Shown here in pieces: positions 8,153 to 16,562 of a DNA stretch of 64,000 nucleotides. Source of the stretch: JAUMBM01 sp964645715 (lineage in GTDB: Bacteria > Bacteroidota > Bacteroidia > Chitinophagales > Saprospiraceae); the NCBI GenBank assembly GCA_964645715.1, contig CAZYAO010000007.1, positions 1-64,000 on the forward strand, given 5' to 3'. The notes under the pieces were generated by a model. The model had not been told where the DNA came from, did no database searches, and worked only from the letters and a program-made list of their open reading frames with translations. The position numbers and the translations under genes were made by a program. The first letter of the stretch is position 1, and each line of letters opens with the position of its first letter.

Positions 8153-8716
8153 ATGTGGATTAAAATTTTACTGATCCTGACGGGCACCGTCTTCTTTATT
8201 TCGGGCTGCAACAGCTTGGTATCCCAGTTTTTTGGCACCCACAAATTGCGCACTTTCACGGCGGAGGAAGTGCTGCGGCAGGGCGTTGGTGATGCCGACT
8301 ACATCGCTATCACCGATGCCTGGCTTACTGGTGACTACATGGTTGTACCCCCGCGCAATAAGGCCGACAGGGCTGTGCTCATCTATCCGGTGGTGTCGGC
8401 TTCGCAGTTGGCTGCCATCGACAGCGGAAAGGTTGTCGAGCCGCTGGCCATTGCCTGGACGCGCAATTTTGATATCAGTTGCGATACGGACCAGCGCTGT
8501 ATAACGCGGCAGCAACTCCGGCTCGAAGGAGTGGTGAGGGATATGAATAAGTCGAAGAACAAGGCACACCTCCTGCCGGCCGAACACTACCGCCTGCCGG
8601 AACTGCCGCTCTACCTGGAGTCGGGCCGCGCGCCCATCGCGTGGTACTGGAATCTGCTCATGATGGTGGGTGGCCTGGCACTCGCGTATGTATATGGTAT
8701 GCGACGGCTCGGGTAA
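8153..8716 (+). CDS. Hypothetical membrane-associated protein
   Basis: A 187-residue protein of unrecognised family. The N-terminus (MWIKILLILTGTVFFISGC) is either a membrane anchor or a lipoprotein signal with Cys19 as acceptor; a second hydrophobic helix (WNLLMMVGGLALAYVYGM) ends the protein, followed by a basic tail RRLG. The central 130 residues look soluble and would face the periplasm if both ends are embedded. The two-helix topology with an external domain resembles membrane proteins such as the GIDE/E3-like group, but no motif proves that. It may be co-transcribed with the DUF4403 gene, 57 bp upstream. Its stop codon lies inside the following terminator stem. Confidence 0.65.
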   Translation: MWIKILLILTGTVFFISGCNSLVSQFFGTHKLRTFTAEEVLRQGVGDADYIAITDAWLTGDYMVVPPRNKADRAVLIYPVVSASQLAAIDSGKVVEPLAIAWTRNFDISCDTDQRCITRQQLRLEGVVRDMNKSKNKAHLLPAEHYRLPELPLYLESGRAPIAWYWNLLMMVGGLALAYVYGMRRLG

Positions 8717-8750
8717 GCTATTGGGCGGCTGTTGCCGCCCAATAGCTTAC
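8713..8750. terminator. Shared bidirectional terminator containing gene ends
   Basis: A perfect 17-bp stem: GTAAGCTATTGGGCGGC (8713-8729), loop TGTT, GCCGCCCAATAGCTTAC (8734-8750). The plus-strand gene stops at 8714-8716 within the stem, and the minus-strand stop at 8750-8752 touches the other arm, so one hairpin serves both convergent genes. Confidence 0.85.
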
Positions 8751-9133
8751 TACTGCAATGCCATCCTCGGCACAATGCGCTGAAGCGCATCCCCCTCATT
8801 GATGCGCGGTAATTGTTGGTAGTGGCGGCTGAGCGCCACCTGCTCCATGACAACGGCTACGGTAGCGACCGAGGGCGTGATGTCCTCCTGTGCTGTGGGT
8901 GAAGCCGGCAGCGGCGATCGCTGGCTAAGGCTGGCAACGCCCCATACGAGCACCAACAGCAGTGCGACAGCAGCAGCAGCGCGCAACAGCAACCGTAAGC
9001 GCCCCGGCTGCAGCGGCTGTGCAGGCTGGTCCAGCCGACTAGTCACCCGCTCCCACACGCGTTCAGAAGGCATTTGACTGCTTTTGTCAGCAGACTGCCG
9101 AAACAATTCACTGAGTGTTTTTTGGTGGCTCAT
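8750..9133 (-). CDS. Probable anti-sigma factor
   Basis: A 127-residue protein with a soluble N-terminal half (MSHQKTLSELFRQSADKSS), one transmembrane helix at about 49-66 (AAAAVALLLVLVWGVASL) and a short outer part. It begins 11 bp downstream of an ECF sigma factor gene in the same direction, which is the usual position of a membrane anti-sigma factor. The ERVWERVTSRLD segment resembles the short helical region that binds sigma in such proteins. No zinc-binding HxxxCxxC motif is present, so the assignment rests on context and topology. Confidence 0.6.
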   Translation of the reverse strand: MSHQKTLSELFRQSADKSSQMPSERVWERVTSRLDQPAQPLQPGRLRLLLRAAAAVALLLVLVWGVASLSQRSPLPASPTAQEDITPSVATVAVVMEQVALSRHYQQLPRINEGDALQRIVPRMALQ

Positions 9134-9144
9134 GGCGGTCCTGT

Positions 9145-9699
9145 TTATGATTCTTCAATAATGGCTATGCCCTCATAGCCGGCTTTGATCAGCAACTCCC
9201 GCAGGCGTTTTTTGGCGAGGATGAGTTGCGATTTGGAAGTGTTAATGCTGATACCGAGCAAGTCGGCAATTTCGCGGTGTTTGTATCCTTCAATGACGTA
9301 GAGGTTGAATACCGTCCGATAGCCCTGTGGGAGCTGATCGAGCAGCTGTAGTATTTCGGCCTCTGCCAGCCATTCAACGGCAGTATACTCATCGGCAAGC
9401 TCCGCCTGTGCGTCGAGCTCCGCCGCGTGGCGGAGGGCATGCTGCTTGCGCAAAAACATGAGCGACTCATTGACCGCGATGCGGCGCAGCCAGCCTTCGA
9501 GGCTGCCCTGCGCCTTGAAGCGGTCAATGTTGGTGAAAATTTTGTAAAAAACCTCCGCCAGTATATCTTCTGCATCCTCATGACTGCTGACATAGCGGCG
9601 CACAACAGCAAACAGCAGCGGGGCGAAGCGCTCGTAGAGCGCGCGCTGCGCCTTCCTCTCCTGATGGATACAACCCGCTATGATGGCCGCTTCTTGCAT
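9145..9699 (-). CDS. ECF-type RNA polymerase sigma factor
   Basis: A 184-residue sigma-70 family factor of the extracytoplasmic-function class. Region 2 is seen in LYERFAPLLFAVVRRYVSS and the EDAEDILAEVFYKIFTNID segment; region 4 ends in the helix-turn-helix YKHREIADLLGISINTSKSQ and LILAKKRLRELL. Length is normal for ECF factors lacking sigma regions 1 and 3. It redirects RNA polymerase to a regulon, typically envelope-related, that cannot be named here. It is paired with the downstream membrane anti-sigma candidate and is divergent from lysA. Confidence 0.9.
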   Translation of the reverse strand: MQEAAIIAGCIHQERKAQRALYERFAPLLFAVVRRYVSSHEDAEDILAEVFYKIFTNIDRFKAQGSLEGWLRRIAVNESLMFLRKQHALRHAAELDAQAELADEYTAVEWLAEAEILQLLDQLPQGYRTVFNLYVIEGYKHREIADLLGISINTSKSQLILAKKRLRELLIKAGYEGIAIIEES

Positions 9700-9860
9700 A
9701 CAGTCGTCGTTAACTGTTAGGATGCGAATCTACAGCTTTTTGGTGCTTGCCGGCGCGAAAATTATGTACGGCAGCTGCCGCGATACGCCCTTTTCCCTTC
9801 CCGGTGCAAAAATTTTCCCCTTCACCACAACAATTATCGCCACAAAAATAAACACCATTG

Positions 9861-9868
9861 TATTTTTG
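9861..9868 (+). promoter_or_regulatory. lysA -7 promoter element
   Basis: TATTTTTG at 9861-9868 fits the Bacteroidota TAnnTTTG -7 box and lies 74 bp upstream of the lysA start. A clear TTG box 19-21 bp upstream was not seen, so only the -7 element is called. Confidence 0.45.
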
Positions 9869-9942
9869 CAGCCGCTTATACTGCGTATGTGCGCATTAAT
9901 GAACAACTTACACATCCCGCACGACTATACTGTCAGGAAAAC

Positions 9943-11175
9943 ATGGACAACAACAACTATCCGTATTTGCTAAGCGGCCACACAGATCCGCTCAAGCTGG
10001 TTGAAAAGTACGACTGCCCCCTCTACGTCTACGACAGTGCCGTCATGAAGCGGCAGTACCAGCGCATGCTGGCTGCTTTTGACGTCCGGCGGCTCAAGAT
10101 CAACTATGCCTGCAAGGCGCTGGGCAACGTCAATGTGCTCAAACTGTTCAGACAGTGGGGGGCGGGGCTCGATGCGGTTTCCTACCAAGAGGTGCGGCTC
10201 GGGCTGCTGGCGGGTTTTGCACCACAGGACATCATCTACACCCCCAATTGTGTCAGTATCGAAGAATTTGAGCAGGTCAACGCCCTGGGCGTCCGCCTCA
10301 ACATCGACAGTATCTCCATACTCGAACAGTTTGGCCACCACTTTCCGCAAGTACCCGTGTGCATACGCATCAATCCGCACATCATGGCCGGTGGCAACGC
10401 CAAAATATCGGTGGGCCATATCGACTCAAAGTTTGGTATCTCTATTCACCAGCTGCCGCACGTGGTAAAGGTTGTTGAAGCACTCGGGCTCAGAATCGAA
10501 GGGGTACACATGCACACGGGCTCGGACATACTCGATGCCGAGGTGTTCTTGCAGGCTGCGGAGATCCTGCTGCGGGCAGCGAAGTTGTTCCCCGATCTTG
10601 ACTATGTAGACTTCGGCAGCGGATTCAAGGTTCCCTACCGGCCGGGCGATATTGCCACGGATATTGAGGAATTGGGGCGGCGCATCAGTGAGCGCTTCAA
10701 CGAGTTTTGCCGGGAGTACGGCAAAGACTTGTGTCTCATGTTTGAACCCGGCAAATTTTTGGTCAGCGAAGCAGGTAGCTTTCTCGTAAAGGTCAACGTG
10801 GTAAAAACTACCCCTTCGACCGTCTTTGTGGGCGTTGACTCGGGTCTCAACCACTTCATCCGGCCCATGTTTTACAATGCCTACCACCACATGCTCAACC
10901 TGAGCAATCCCGAGGGCAAGCCCCGCATCTACACCGTAGTGGGCTACATCTGCGAAAATGATACCTTTGGGGTCAACCGGCAGCTACCGGAAGTGCGGGA
11001 AGGCGATATTCTCTGTTTTCAGAACGCCGGGGCTTATTGCTACGCAATGTCGTCCAACTACAACGCACGTTACCGACCTGCAGAAGTGCTGCTGTACGAG
11101 GGTCGCGACCTGCTTATTCGCCGCCGGGAAACTTTTGAAGACCTTACCAGAACGCTGGAGCTGGTAGACCTGTAG
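9943..11175 (+). CDS. lysA: Diaminopimelate decarboxylase
   Basis: The 410-residue PLP enzyme decarboxylates meso-diaminopimelate to L-lysine, the last step of lysine synthesis. It has the fold-type III alanine-racemase-like barrel: PLP lysine K58 in NYACKALGN, the HTGSD motif after GVHMH, the phosphate-binding FGSGF segment, and in the C-terminal beta domain the active-site CENDTFG and AGAYCYAMSSNYN, which is the LysA signature distinguishing it from arginine or ornithine decarboxylases of the same fold. The start at 9943 (MDNNNYPYLL) is preferred to an ATG 54 bases upstream. Convergent with hscA. Confidence 0.92.
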   Translation: MDNNNYPYLLSGHTDPLKLVEKYDCPLYVYDSAVMKRQYQRMLAAFDVRRLKINYACKALGNVNVLKLFRQWGAGLDAVSYQEVRLGLLAGFAPQDIIYTPNCVSIEEFEQVNALGVRLNIDSISILEQFGHHFPQVPVCIRINPHIMAGGNAKISVGHIDSKFGISIHQLPHVVKVVEALGLRIEGVHMHTGSDILDAEVFLQAAEILLRAAKLFPDLDYVDFGSGFKVPYRPGDIATDIEELGRRISERFNEFCREYGKDLCLMFEPGKFLVSEAGSFLVKVNVVKTTPSTVFVGVDSGLNHFIRPMFYNAYHHMLNLSNPEGKPRIYTVVGYICENDTFGVNRQLPEVREGDILCFQNAGAYCYAMSSNYNARYRPAEVLLYEGRDLLIRRRETFEDLTRTLELVDL

Positions 11176-11186
11176 CTGTGTGAAGA

Positions 11187-11216
11187 TTTTGGGGGCGGCC
11201 TGAGCCGCCCCCAAAA
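11187..11216. terminator. Bidirectional terminator between lysA and hscA
   Basis: TTTTGGGGGCGGC (11187-11199), loop CTGA, GCCGCCCCCAAAA (11204-11216): a perfect 13-bp stem. The A/T ends of the arms provide T-tracts on both strands, so it can serve both convergent genes. Confidence 0.85.
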
Positions 11217-11219
11217 CCT

Positions 11220-13094
11220 TTACACAATACCCAAGCCGCCGGTAGCTTTGAGCGCAGCGGCCACATTGACATCAAAAGCCTTCTCTGCCAGTGGATTGCT
11301 GAAGGTATTGAGGGCATCGATGGCCTGGTGGATCGCATCCTTGTCCTCCCCCTCCACTGCTTGTTGCAGGGCAGCAGCCAAGGCTGTGAGTGTGTTCACC
11401 TCCTCGGCCGTCATCCAGTTGCCATTTTGCTCCACAAATTTTTCGGCCGACAGCAGGATGCTGCGTGCCTCGTTGCGAGCCTCCAGCAGGCTGCGCACGG
11501 CCATATCTTCCCCCGCATGCTGTATGGATTCGAGCAGCATGCGCGCCATATCCTCCTCGCTGATGCCATACTGAGATTTGATGACGATCTCCTGCTCGAC
11601 GCCGGAGCGAAGCTCCTGGGCCTTTACTTTGAGGATACCGTCGGCATCGATGTAAAAATGCACCTCGATCTTGGGCAGTCCGGCTGCCATGGGCGGAATG
11701 CCAGTGAGGATAAACTCGCCCAGCTTGCGATTGTGCTCTACCAGGTCTCGCTCGCCCTGATAGACGGCGATTTTGAGCTTTGTCTGCCCGTCGACGGAGG
11801 TCGTGTACTTGCGCCCTACTTTGGCCGGCACCTTGGCGTTGCGCGGGATGATGACATCCATGAGTCCGCCCACCGTCTCAATGCCCAGTGAGAGGGGCGT
11901 AATATCGAGAAGCAGAATATCTTTTTGGTTGCCGGCCAGCACGTCGGCCTGAATAGCGGCTCCCAGTGCGACCACTTCGTCGGGATTGAGTTTGTCGTAA
12001 GGCGTGCTGCCAAAGAAAGCGGCTACCGCTTCTTTGATGACCGGCATGCGGGTAGATCCCCCCACCAGTACCACGTGGTCGATTTGGCTGACAGACAGGC
12101 TGGCATCGCGCAGCGCCTGCCGGCAGGCATCCAGCGTTTTTTCGACCAGCGGCTGCGCCAGCTGGTCGAAGACCTGGCGGCTGAGCGAGCAGCTGGTGCC
12201 ATTGATTTCCGTCACGTATTGTTCGCTGCTGCTGAGCTGTTTTTTAGCCTCCTCTGCTGCCAGGCGGATTCGCTGGCTGAGCGATTTGTCGGCAGCAACC
12301 GTTGCCGGCTCCCAGCCATGCACGGCCATCCAGTGGTCGATGATGAGGCGGTCAAAATCGTCCCCCCCCAGAAATGTGTCCCCGTTGGTTGCCAGCACCT
12401 CGAAGATCCCCTGCTGAATGGAGAGGATGGAGATATCGAATGTACCCCCGCCGAGGTCGTAGACAGCTATGCGCTGCTCATCGGCGTCGGCTTCCAGGCC
12501 AATGCCGTAGGCGAGGCTTGCGGCGGTAGGCTCGTTGACGATGCGCAGCACGTCGAGGCCTGCCAGCTTGCCCGCATCGCGGGTAGCCTGGCGCTGCGCG
12601 TCGTTAAAGTAAGCCGGCACGGTGATGACGGCCTTTTCAACTGTTGCCCCCAGCTGCTGTTCGATGCGTTTTTTGAGTGCCTTGAGGATTTCGGCCGATA
12701 GCTCGACCGGCGTAAACCAGCTGTTTTTCACCCGCACTTTCACCAGACTTTCGGCGTCTTCGTCGATGATCTGATAGCCGAAATAGGCCTGGTGCGATTG
12801 CAGATCTTTGTAGGATTTGCCCATCAGGCGTTTGACCGAATAGATGGTATTGGCCGGATCTTCGATGAGCTTTTCTTTGGCCGCATCTCCTACCTCCACT
12901 TTACCCGTTTCGGTGAAGTGTACGACGGAGGGCATGAGGGTGCTCTTCCCGTCGGCATCGCGCACCGCTACCGGTTGCCCGTCTACGATATAGGCTACCA
13001 AGCTGTTGGTAGTACCCAAATCGATGCCGATGATCATTTCTTTTGCCGGCTGTGCAACGTTGCCGGACTTCATATCTATGGAGATCTTTGCCAT
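11220..13094 (-). CDS. hscA: Hsp70-type chaperone HscA for Fe-S cluster assembly
   Basis: The 624-residue Hsp70 homologue has the N-terminal ATPase (GIDLGTTNSLVAY, later YDLGGGTFDISIL and VGGSTRMPVI) and a C-terminal substrate-binding domain. The divergent C-terminus, the KEKLIEDPANTIYSVKRLMG region and the LLLDITPLSLGIETVGG segment fit HscA, which with HscB releases Fe-S clusters from the IscU scaffold; a second DnaK-like copy is the alternative. The start at 13094 (MAKISIDMKSGN) is chosen over an ATG 48 bases upstream. No iscU, hscB or ferredoxin gene is adjacent, unusual compared with proteobacterial isc operons. Confidence 0.8.
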   Translation of the reverse strand: MAKISIDMKSGNVAQPAKEMIIGIDLGTTNSLVAYIVDGQPVAVRDADGKSTLMPSVVHFTETGKVEVGDAAKEKLIEDPANTIYSVKRLMGKSYKDLQSHQAYFGYQIIDEDAESLVKVRVKNSWFTPVELSAEILKALKKRIEQQLGATVEKAVITVPAYFNDAQRQATRDAGKLAGLDVLRIVNEPTAASLAYGIGLEADADEQRIAVYDLGGGTFDISILSIQQGIFEVLATNGDTFLGGDDFDRLIIDHWMAVHGWEPATVAADKSLSQRIRLAAEEAKKQLSSSEQYVTEINGTSCSLSRQVFDQLAQPLVEKTLDACRQALRDASLSVSQIDHVVLVGGSTRMPVIKEAVAAFFGSTPYDKLNPDEVVALGAAIQADVLAGNQKDILLLDITPLSLGIETVGGLMDVIIPRNAKVPAKVGRKYTTSVDGQTKLKIAVYQGERDLVEHNRKLGEFILTGIPPMAAGLPKIEVHFYIDADGILKVKAQELRSGVEQEIVIKSQYGISEEDMARMLLESIQHAGEDMAVRSLLEARNEARSILLSAEKFVEQNGNWMTAEEVNTLTALAAALQQAVEGEDKDAIHQAIDALNTFSNPLAEKAFDVNVAAALKATGGLGIV

Positions 13095-13149
13095 GCAGTA
13101 ACTGAAGTTCTTATACCTGAATGGGCTGCGCGCCGGGTGCAATAAGCCC

Positions 13150-13402
13150 CTGCGGCAGCTTTTTTACCTACATTGAACAGCTGCCGCGGCAAAAATGCCC
13201 TGCAGGCAGGGGCATTTTTTGCTTTTTTTTAAAAAAAACCAAACGCCCCGCGCGGGCAGCTTTGCTTTGCTGCCAGCTGCGGCAGCGTTTTAGCCTACAT
13301 TGAACAGCTGCCGCGGCAAAAATGCCCTGCAGGCAGGGGCATTTTTTGCTTTTTTTTAAAAAAAACCAAACGCCCCGCGCGGGCAGCTTTGCTTTGCTGC
13401 CA
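13150..13402. repeat. 126-bp tandem duplication containing a terminator hairpin
   Basis: The gene-free stretch 13095-13410 is filled by two nearly identical copies with a period of 127 bp: both start with CTGCGGCAGC (13150 and 13277) and are identical from 13167-13275 and 13294-13402. Each copy holds a hairpin formed by AAAAATGCCCTGC and GCAGGGGCATTTTT, a T8A8 stretch, and a CGCCCCGCGCGGGCAGC segment. It lies downstream of the outer-membrane protein gene and upstream of hscA, so it probably ends transcription of the former. Near identity points to a recent duplication. Confidence 0.9.
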
Positions 13403-13410
13403 ACAGCGGC

Positions 13411-14346
13411 TTAGAGCAGGCGAAAATAACTAAATACCGGGATAGGTACAAAAAAATCAGTCGCTACCAGCGGCAGCGCCATCAGTCCCATATCGAAGCG
13501 GTTGCGTCCGCCCATGCGGGAGTACATGAGCGACGGGATGAAGCCTGAATCAACGGTGCCGGCGTAGTGCATGAGATCGCCGTAGATGCGACTGCGCGAA
13601 TTGATGCGGTAGCTCCCGCCGAGGCTCACGAGGCTGGCCTGGTCGTCGTTGCTCCAGAGGTACAGCCTGCCCAGGCTGAGGTTGAGGAAGCGGTCGCGCT
13701 CGCCCAGCGTGAGGAGGCCACTAAAGGTAGATAGATTGAGGACGTCCGGAAAAATCGAGTTGACCTGCTGGGCGGTGACCCCTACCCGCAGGAAAGGCTT
13801 GAGTTCGAAAACCGCTTTGGCCCTGAAGTTCATGATGACCGGCAGGACGAGCCCTGTGCCTACCGACACATGCTTGCCGATGGCAAAATCCAGTTGGTTG
13901 TAGAAGACCATGGTGTTGCGGTAAACCGTCTTGCGCTCAGGCAGGAAGCCAGTGGGGATGACAAACAGGTCCTCGCCGGCCATGTACTGCTCCTGATCGC
14001 GCACGGCTACCTTGGCAACGTTGGCAGCGGCAGGCTCGCCGGCAGGCCGCTCGCCCTGTACGCCCAGAAAGGCCACCTCACCCAATGCAAAAGGGATAAT
14101 CTGCCGGTTGCTGCTCATTTCAAATGAAAGCTCGGTGCCCGAGATACCGATGGCGCGGCCTACGATTTTGTCACCCCGCTGTGTGTGCAGTACATGCACC
14201 TGCGTTGTGTCACCCCAGATGATTTTGCTGCTGATGACCGTTTGTGCCTGCAGGCTGGAGGTGAGGAAAAACAGGCAAAAGAAAATGCTTGCAGCCAGCA
14301 GGCTGCGGCTGCTAGAAAATGGTAAGAGCCTACAATGATGCGTCAT
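13411..14346 (-). CDS. Predicted outer-membrane beta-barrel protein of unknown function
   Basis: A 311-residue protein with a signal peptide (hydrophobic LLAASIFFCLFFLTSS, cleavage near LQAQT). The mature part alternates polar and hydrophobic residues in strand-like segments and ends in an aromatic C-terminus (FSYFRLL), typical of outer-membrane barrels. The N-terminal part (THTQRGDKIVGRAIGISG-like region, about 50-95) resembles the small beta domains that precede such barrels. No named family recognised. The stop lies 9 bp from the end of the duplicated terminator array. Expressed probably alone; nothing upstream is co-directional within 100 bp. Confidence 0.65.
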   Translation of the reverse strand: MTHHCRLLPFSSSRSLLAASIFFCLFFLTSSLQAQTVISSKIIWGDTTQVHVLHTQRGDKIVGRAIGISGTELSFEMSSNRQIIPFALGEVAFLGVQGERPAGEPAAANVAKVAVRDQEQYMAGEDLFVIPTGFLPERKTVYRNTMVFYNQLDFAIGKHVSVGTGLVLPVIMNFRAKAVFELKPFLRVGVTAQQVNSIFPDVLNLSTFSGLLTLGERDRFLNLSLGRLYLWSNDDQASLVSLGGSYRINSRSRIYGDLMHYAGTVDSGFIPSLMYSRMGGRNRFDMGLMALPLVATDFFVPIPVFSYFRLL

Positions 14347-14478
14347 AAATAAAATATTGTGTCAGTGAAACCTGATTAGGCCTGTCAGTTCGGTCGGTAA
14401 TACAGCTTAATTGAGCCCGAAAGTAAACCTATCTGGTGAAATTTTGTATTTATTTTTCAATAACTTTAGAACGAACAG

Positions 14479-15372
14479 ATGCATAATTCCAGCCATTCGT
14501 CATCCGAGCAGCGCTCCGCCCAAGGTACAGAGACAGCCACAACAGCCCCGGAGGTTGGGTTGTTGTTTCCGGAATGGTCGTCTGGTGATATTAAGAGCCA
14601 TAAGCCCAGCTTTTTGTTTTTCATTCTGGGCGGCTTTTTTATAGCCAACGCGCTGGTAGCCGAATTCATTGGCGTCAAGATTTTTGCCCTCGAAGATACT
14701 TTCGGCTGGAAGCCTTTTGATCTGCAGCTTTTTGGCCAGCCAGGTTCACTGCAGTTTTCTGCGGGCGTACTGCTCTGGCCGATCGTGTTTGTGATGACCG
14801 ACATCATCAATGAGTACTACGGAAAAAGAGGTATCCGCATGTTGACCTTCCTGACGATGGGGCTGATTGTCTACGCCTTCGTGATGGTCTTTCTGGCCAT
14901 ACAGCTGGCGCCGGCCAGCTGGTGGGTAGGGCAAAATGCAGGGCAGGGGGTACCCGATATGCAGGCTGCCTTTGGCGCTGTTTTCGGACAGGGCCTGCTG
15001 ATTATCGTTGGCTCGGTGGCTGCTTTTTTGCTGGCACAATTGGTAGATGTTATCTCTTTCCACCGCATCAAGGCCCTCACGGGCGAGCGCATGATCTGGC
15101 TGCGGGCTACGGGCTCGACGGTTGTATCCCAGCTGGTCGACAGCCTGGTGGTGCTGTATATTGCCTTCAAACTAGGTCCGTCGCTGGTGGGCAATATAGA
15201 GCCCTGGAGCTGGAATCAGTTGCTGGCCGTGGCTACTATACAATATGCTTACAAGTTTTCGCTGGCATTGCTGCTCACGCCGGTGGTTTATTTCATGCAT
15301 GGCCTGATGGACCGATACCTGGGTGAGGAGCTGGCCGCCAAGATGAAGGCAGCAGCCAGTAGCTGGAATTAG
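14479..15372 (+). CDS. Queuosine precursor transporter (YhhQ/VUT family)
   Basis: A 297-residue membrane protein of the VUT_1 (DUF165) family; E. coli YhhQ imports preQ0/preQ1 for queuosine synthesis. Family marks are FVMTDIINEYYGKRGIR, DVISFHRIKALTG, WLRATGSTVVSQLVDSLVV and the terminal YKFSLALLLTPVVYFMH. About seven hydrophobic helices follow a polar N-terminal tail of some 45 residues, longer than usual. TAACTTTA at 14461-14468 is a near-consensus -7 box only 10 bp before the ATG, suggesting a very short leader. The precise substrate is inferred from the family. Confidence 0.85.
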   Translation: MHNSSHSSSEQRSAQGTETATTAPEVGLLFPEWSSGDIKSHKPSFLFFILGGFFIANALVAEFIGVKIFALEDTFGWKPFDLQLFGQPGSLQFSAGVLLWPIVFVMTDIINEYYGKRGIRMLTFLTMGLIVYAFVMVFLAIQLAPASWWVGQNAGQGVPDMQAAFGAVFGQGLLIIVGSVAAFLLAQLVDVISFHRIKALTGERMIWLRATGSTVVSQLVDSLVVLYIAFKLGPSLVGNIEPWSWNQLLAVATIQYAYKFSLALLLTPVVYFMHGLMDRYLGEELAAKMKAAASSWN

Positions 15373-15378
15373 TCAGTG

Positions 15379-15532
15379 GCTATGCTTTGGCGGCAGAGGC
15401 CGCCAAAGCATAGCGAAATACTTTGGCATGCCATTGGCAATGGTGCATATCCTACGGGCGGCTATGCTTTGGCGGCAGAGGCCGCCAAAGCATAGCGAAA
15501 TACTTTGACATGCCATTGGCAACAGTACACAT
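15379..15532. repeat. Duplicated hairpin downstream of the transporter
   Basis: GCTATGCTTTGGCGGC, loop AGAG, GCCGCCAAAGCATAGC forms a perfect 16-bp stem at 15379-15414 and again at 15471-15506 (period 92). The sequence after each stem (GAAATACTTTG, one mismatch, CATGCCATTGGCAA) is also shared, and the remainder is recognisably similar but diverged. The first copy starts 6 bp after the transporter stop, consistent with termination; the second lies next to the ctlX promoter. Confidence 0.9.
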
Positions 15533-15550
15533 TATACGGCCAAAACAGCT

Positions 15551-15558
15551 TACCTTTG
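15551..15558 (+). promoter_or_regulatory. ctlX -7 promoter element
   Basis: TACCTTTG at 15551-15558 matches TAnnTTTG; a TTG at 15526-15528 lies 22 bp upstream, slightly long. The ctlX ATG follows at 15581. The TTG is inside the second copy of the duplicated unit, so the duplication may have supplied part of the promoter. Confidence 0.55.
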
Positions 15559-15580
15559 CAGGGCAAAAGAACGTAATGTT

Positions 15581-16510
15581 ATGGCTTTCCAGATAAGTGA
15601 CACCCTCCTCATGGTACGCCCCGCCCACTTCGGTTTCAATGAAGAAACGGCGGCCTCCAACGCATTCCAAACTAAAAACTCACTGCTCTCCCATGAGGAA
15701 ATCAGTCGCCTGGCACTCGCTGAGTTCGATGCTTTTGTTGACAAGCTCCGCGCTGCTGGCATACGCGTGCTGGTTATTGAGGACACCCCCAGCCCGCTCA
15801 AAACGGATGCCGTGTTCCCCAACAACTGGATTACCACGCACAGCGATGGCGTCGTGGTCACTTATCCTATGTACTCGCCAATGCGCCGCCTCGAGCGCCG
15901 CCGCGATATCATCGACCAGCTCTCGGAGACCTTCGTTGTCACCAACTGGTTGCGACTCGAGCAGCACGAATCTGAACAGGTCTTCCTCGAAGGTACCGGC
16001 AGCATGATTCTCGATCGAACCAACCACGTTGTCTATGCCTGCAGAAGTGTGCGTACCGACGAACGACTGCTGCGCGAGTTTGCCGACGGTATGCGCTATC
16101 AGGCCGTGGTGTTCGATGCTGTAGATCCTGCCGGTATGCCTATCTACCACACCAATGTAATGATGGCATTAGCCGACACCTTTGCCATCATCTGCCTCGA
16201 CAGTATCACCGATGAGGCTGAGCGCCAGGCTGTAGTCAACAGCCTGCAGGCAACCAACAAAGAAATTATCCCCATTTCTTACGATCAGATGATGCACTAT
16301 GCAGGCAATATGCTGCAGGTGCGCAATGCGCAGGGGGACTCGTTTTTGGTGATGTCACAGCAGGCTTACCAGTCGCTGCAACCCGCTCAGCTGGAGGCTA
16401 TTCAAGAGCATTCTCACATCCTCTACAGCGACTTACAGACTATCGAGAAGTATGGCGGCGGCAGCGCCCGTTGTATGCTGGCGGAAATATTCCTGCCCGT
16501 GAAGGAATAG
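15581..16510 (+). CDS. ctlX: Citrulline utilization hydrolase CtlX
   Basis: A 309-residue member of the guanidine-modifying (amidinotransferase/deiminase) superfamily, matching CtlX, annotated as a hydrolase in citrulline use in Bacteroidota. Visible motifs: MVRPAHFGFNEETA at the N-terminus, VFPNNWITTH, the FLEGTGSMILDR glutamate region, the HTNVMMALA histidine, GNMLQVRN and the catalytic Cys in GGGSARCMLAEIF near residue 300. These are the four superfamily active-site elements in order. The exact reaction is from family knowledge. Another superfamily member, agmatine deiminase, is at 49145-50188 but not linked. Confidence 0.85.
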   Translation: MAFQISDTLLMVRPAHFGFNEETAASNAFQTKNSLLSHEEISRLALAEFDAFVDKLRAAGIRVLVIEDTPSPLKTDAVFPNNWITTHSDGVVVTYPMYSPMRRLERRRDIIDQLSETFVVTNWLRLEQHESEQVFLEGTGSMILDRTNHVVYACRSVRTDERLLREFADGMRYQAVVFDAVDPAGMPIYHTNVMMALADTFAIICLDSITDEAERQAVVNSLQATNKEIIPISYDQMMHYAGNMLQVRNAQGDSFLVMSQQAYQSLQPAQLEAIQEHSHILYSDLQTIEKYGGGSARCMLAEIFLPVKE

Positions 16511-16562
16511 TCTTTCGTCGGCTGTCAGGCCTCTCCCGGTTCTGCCAGGGACTACCCCCCCC

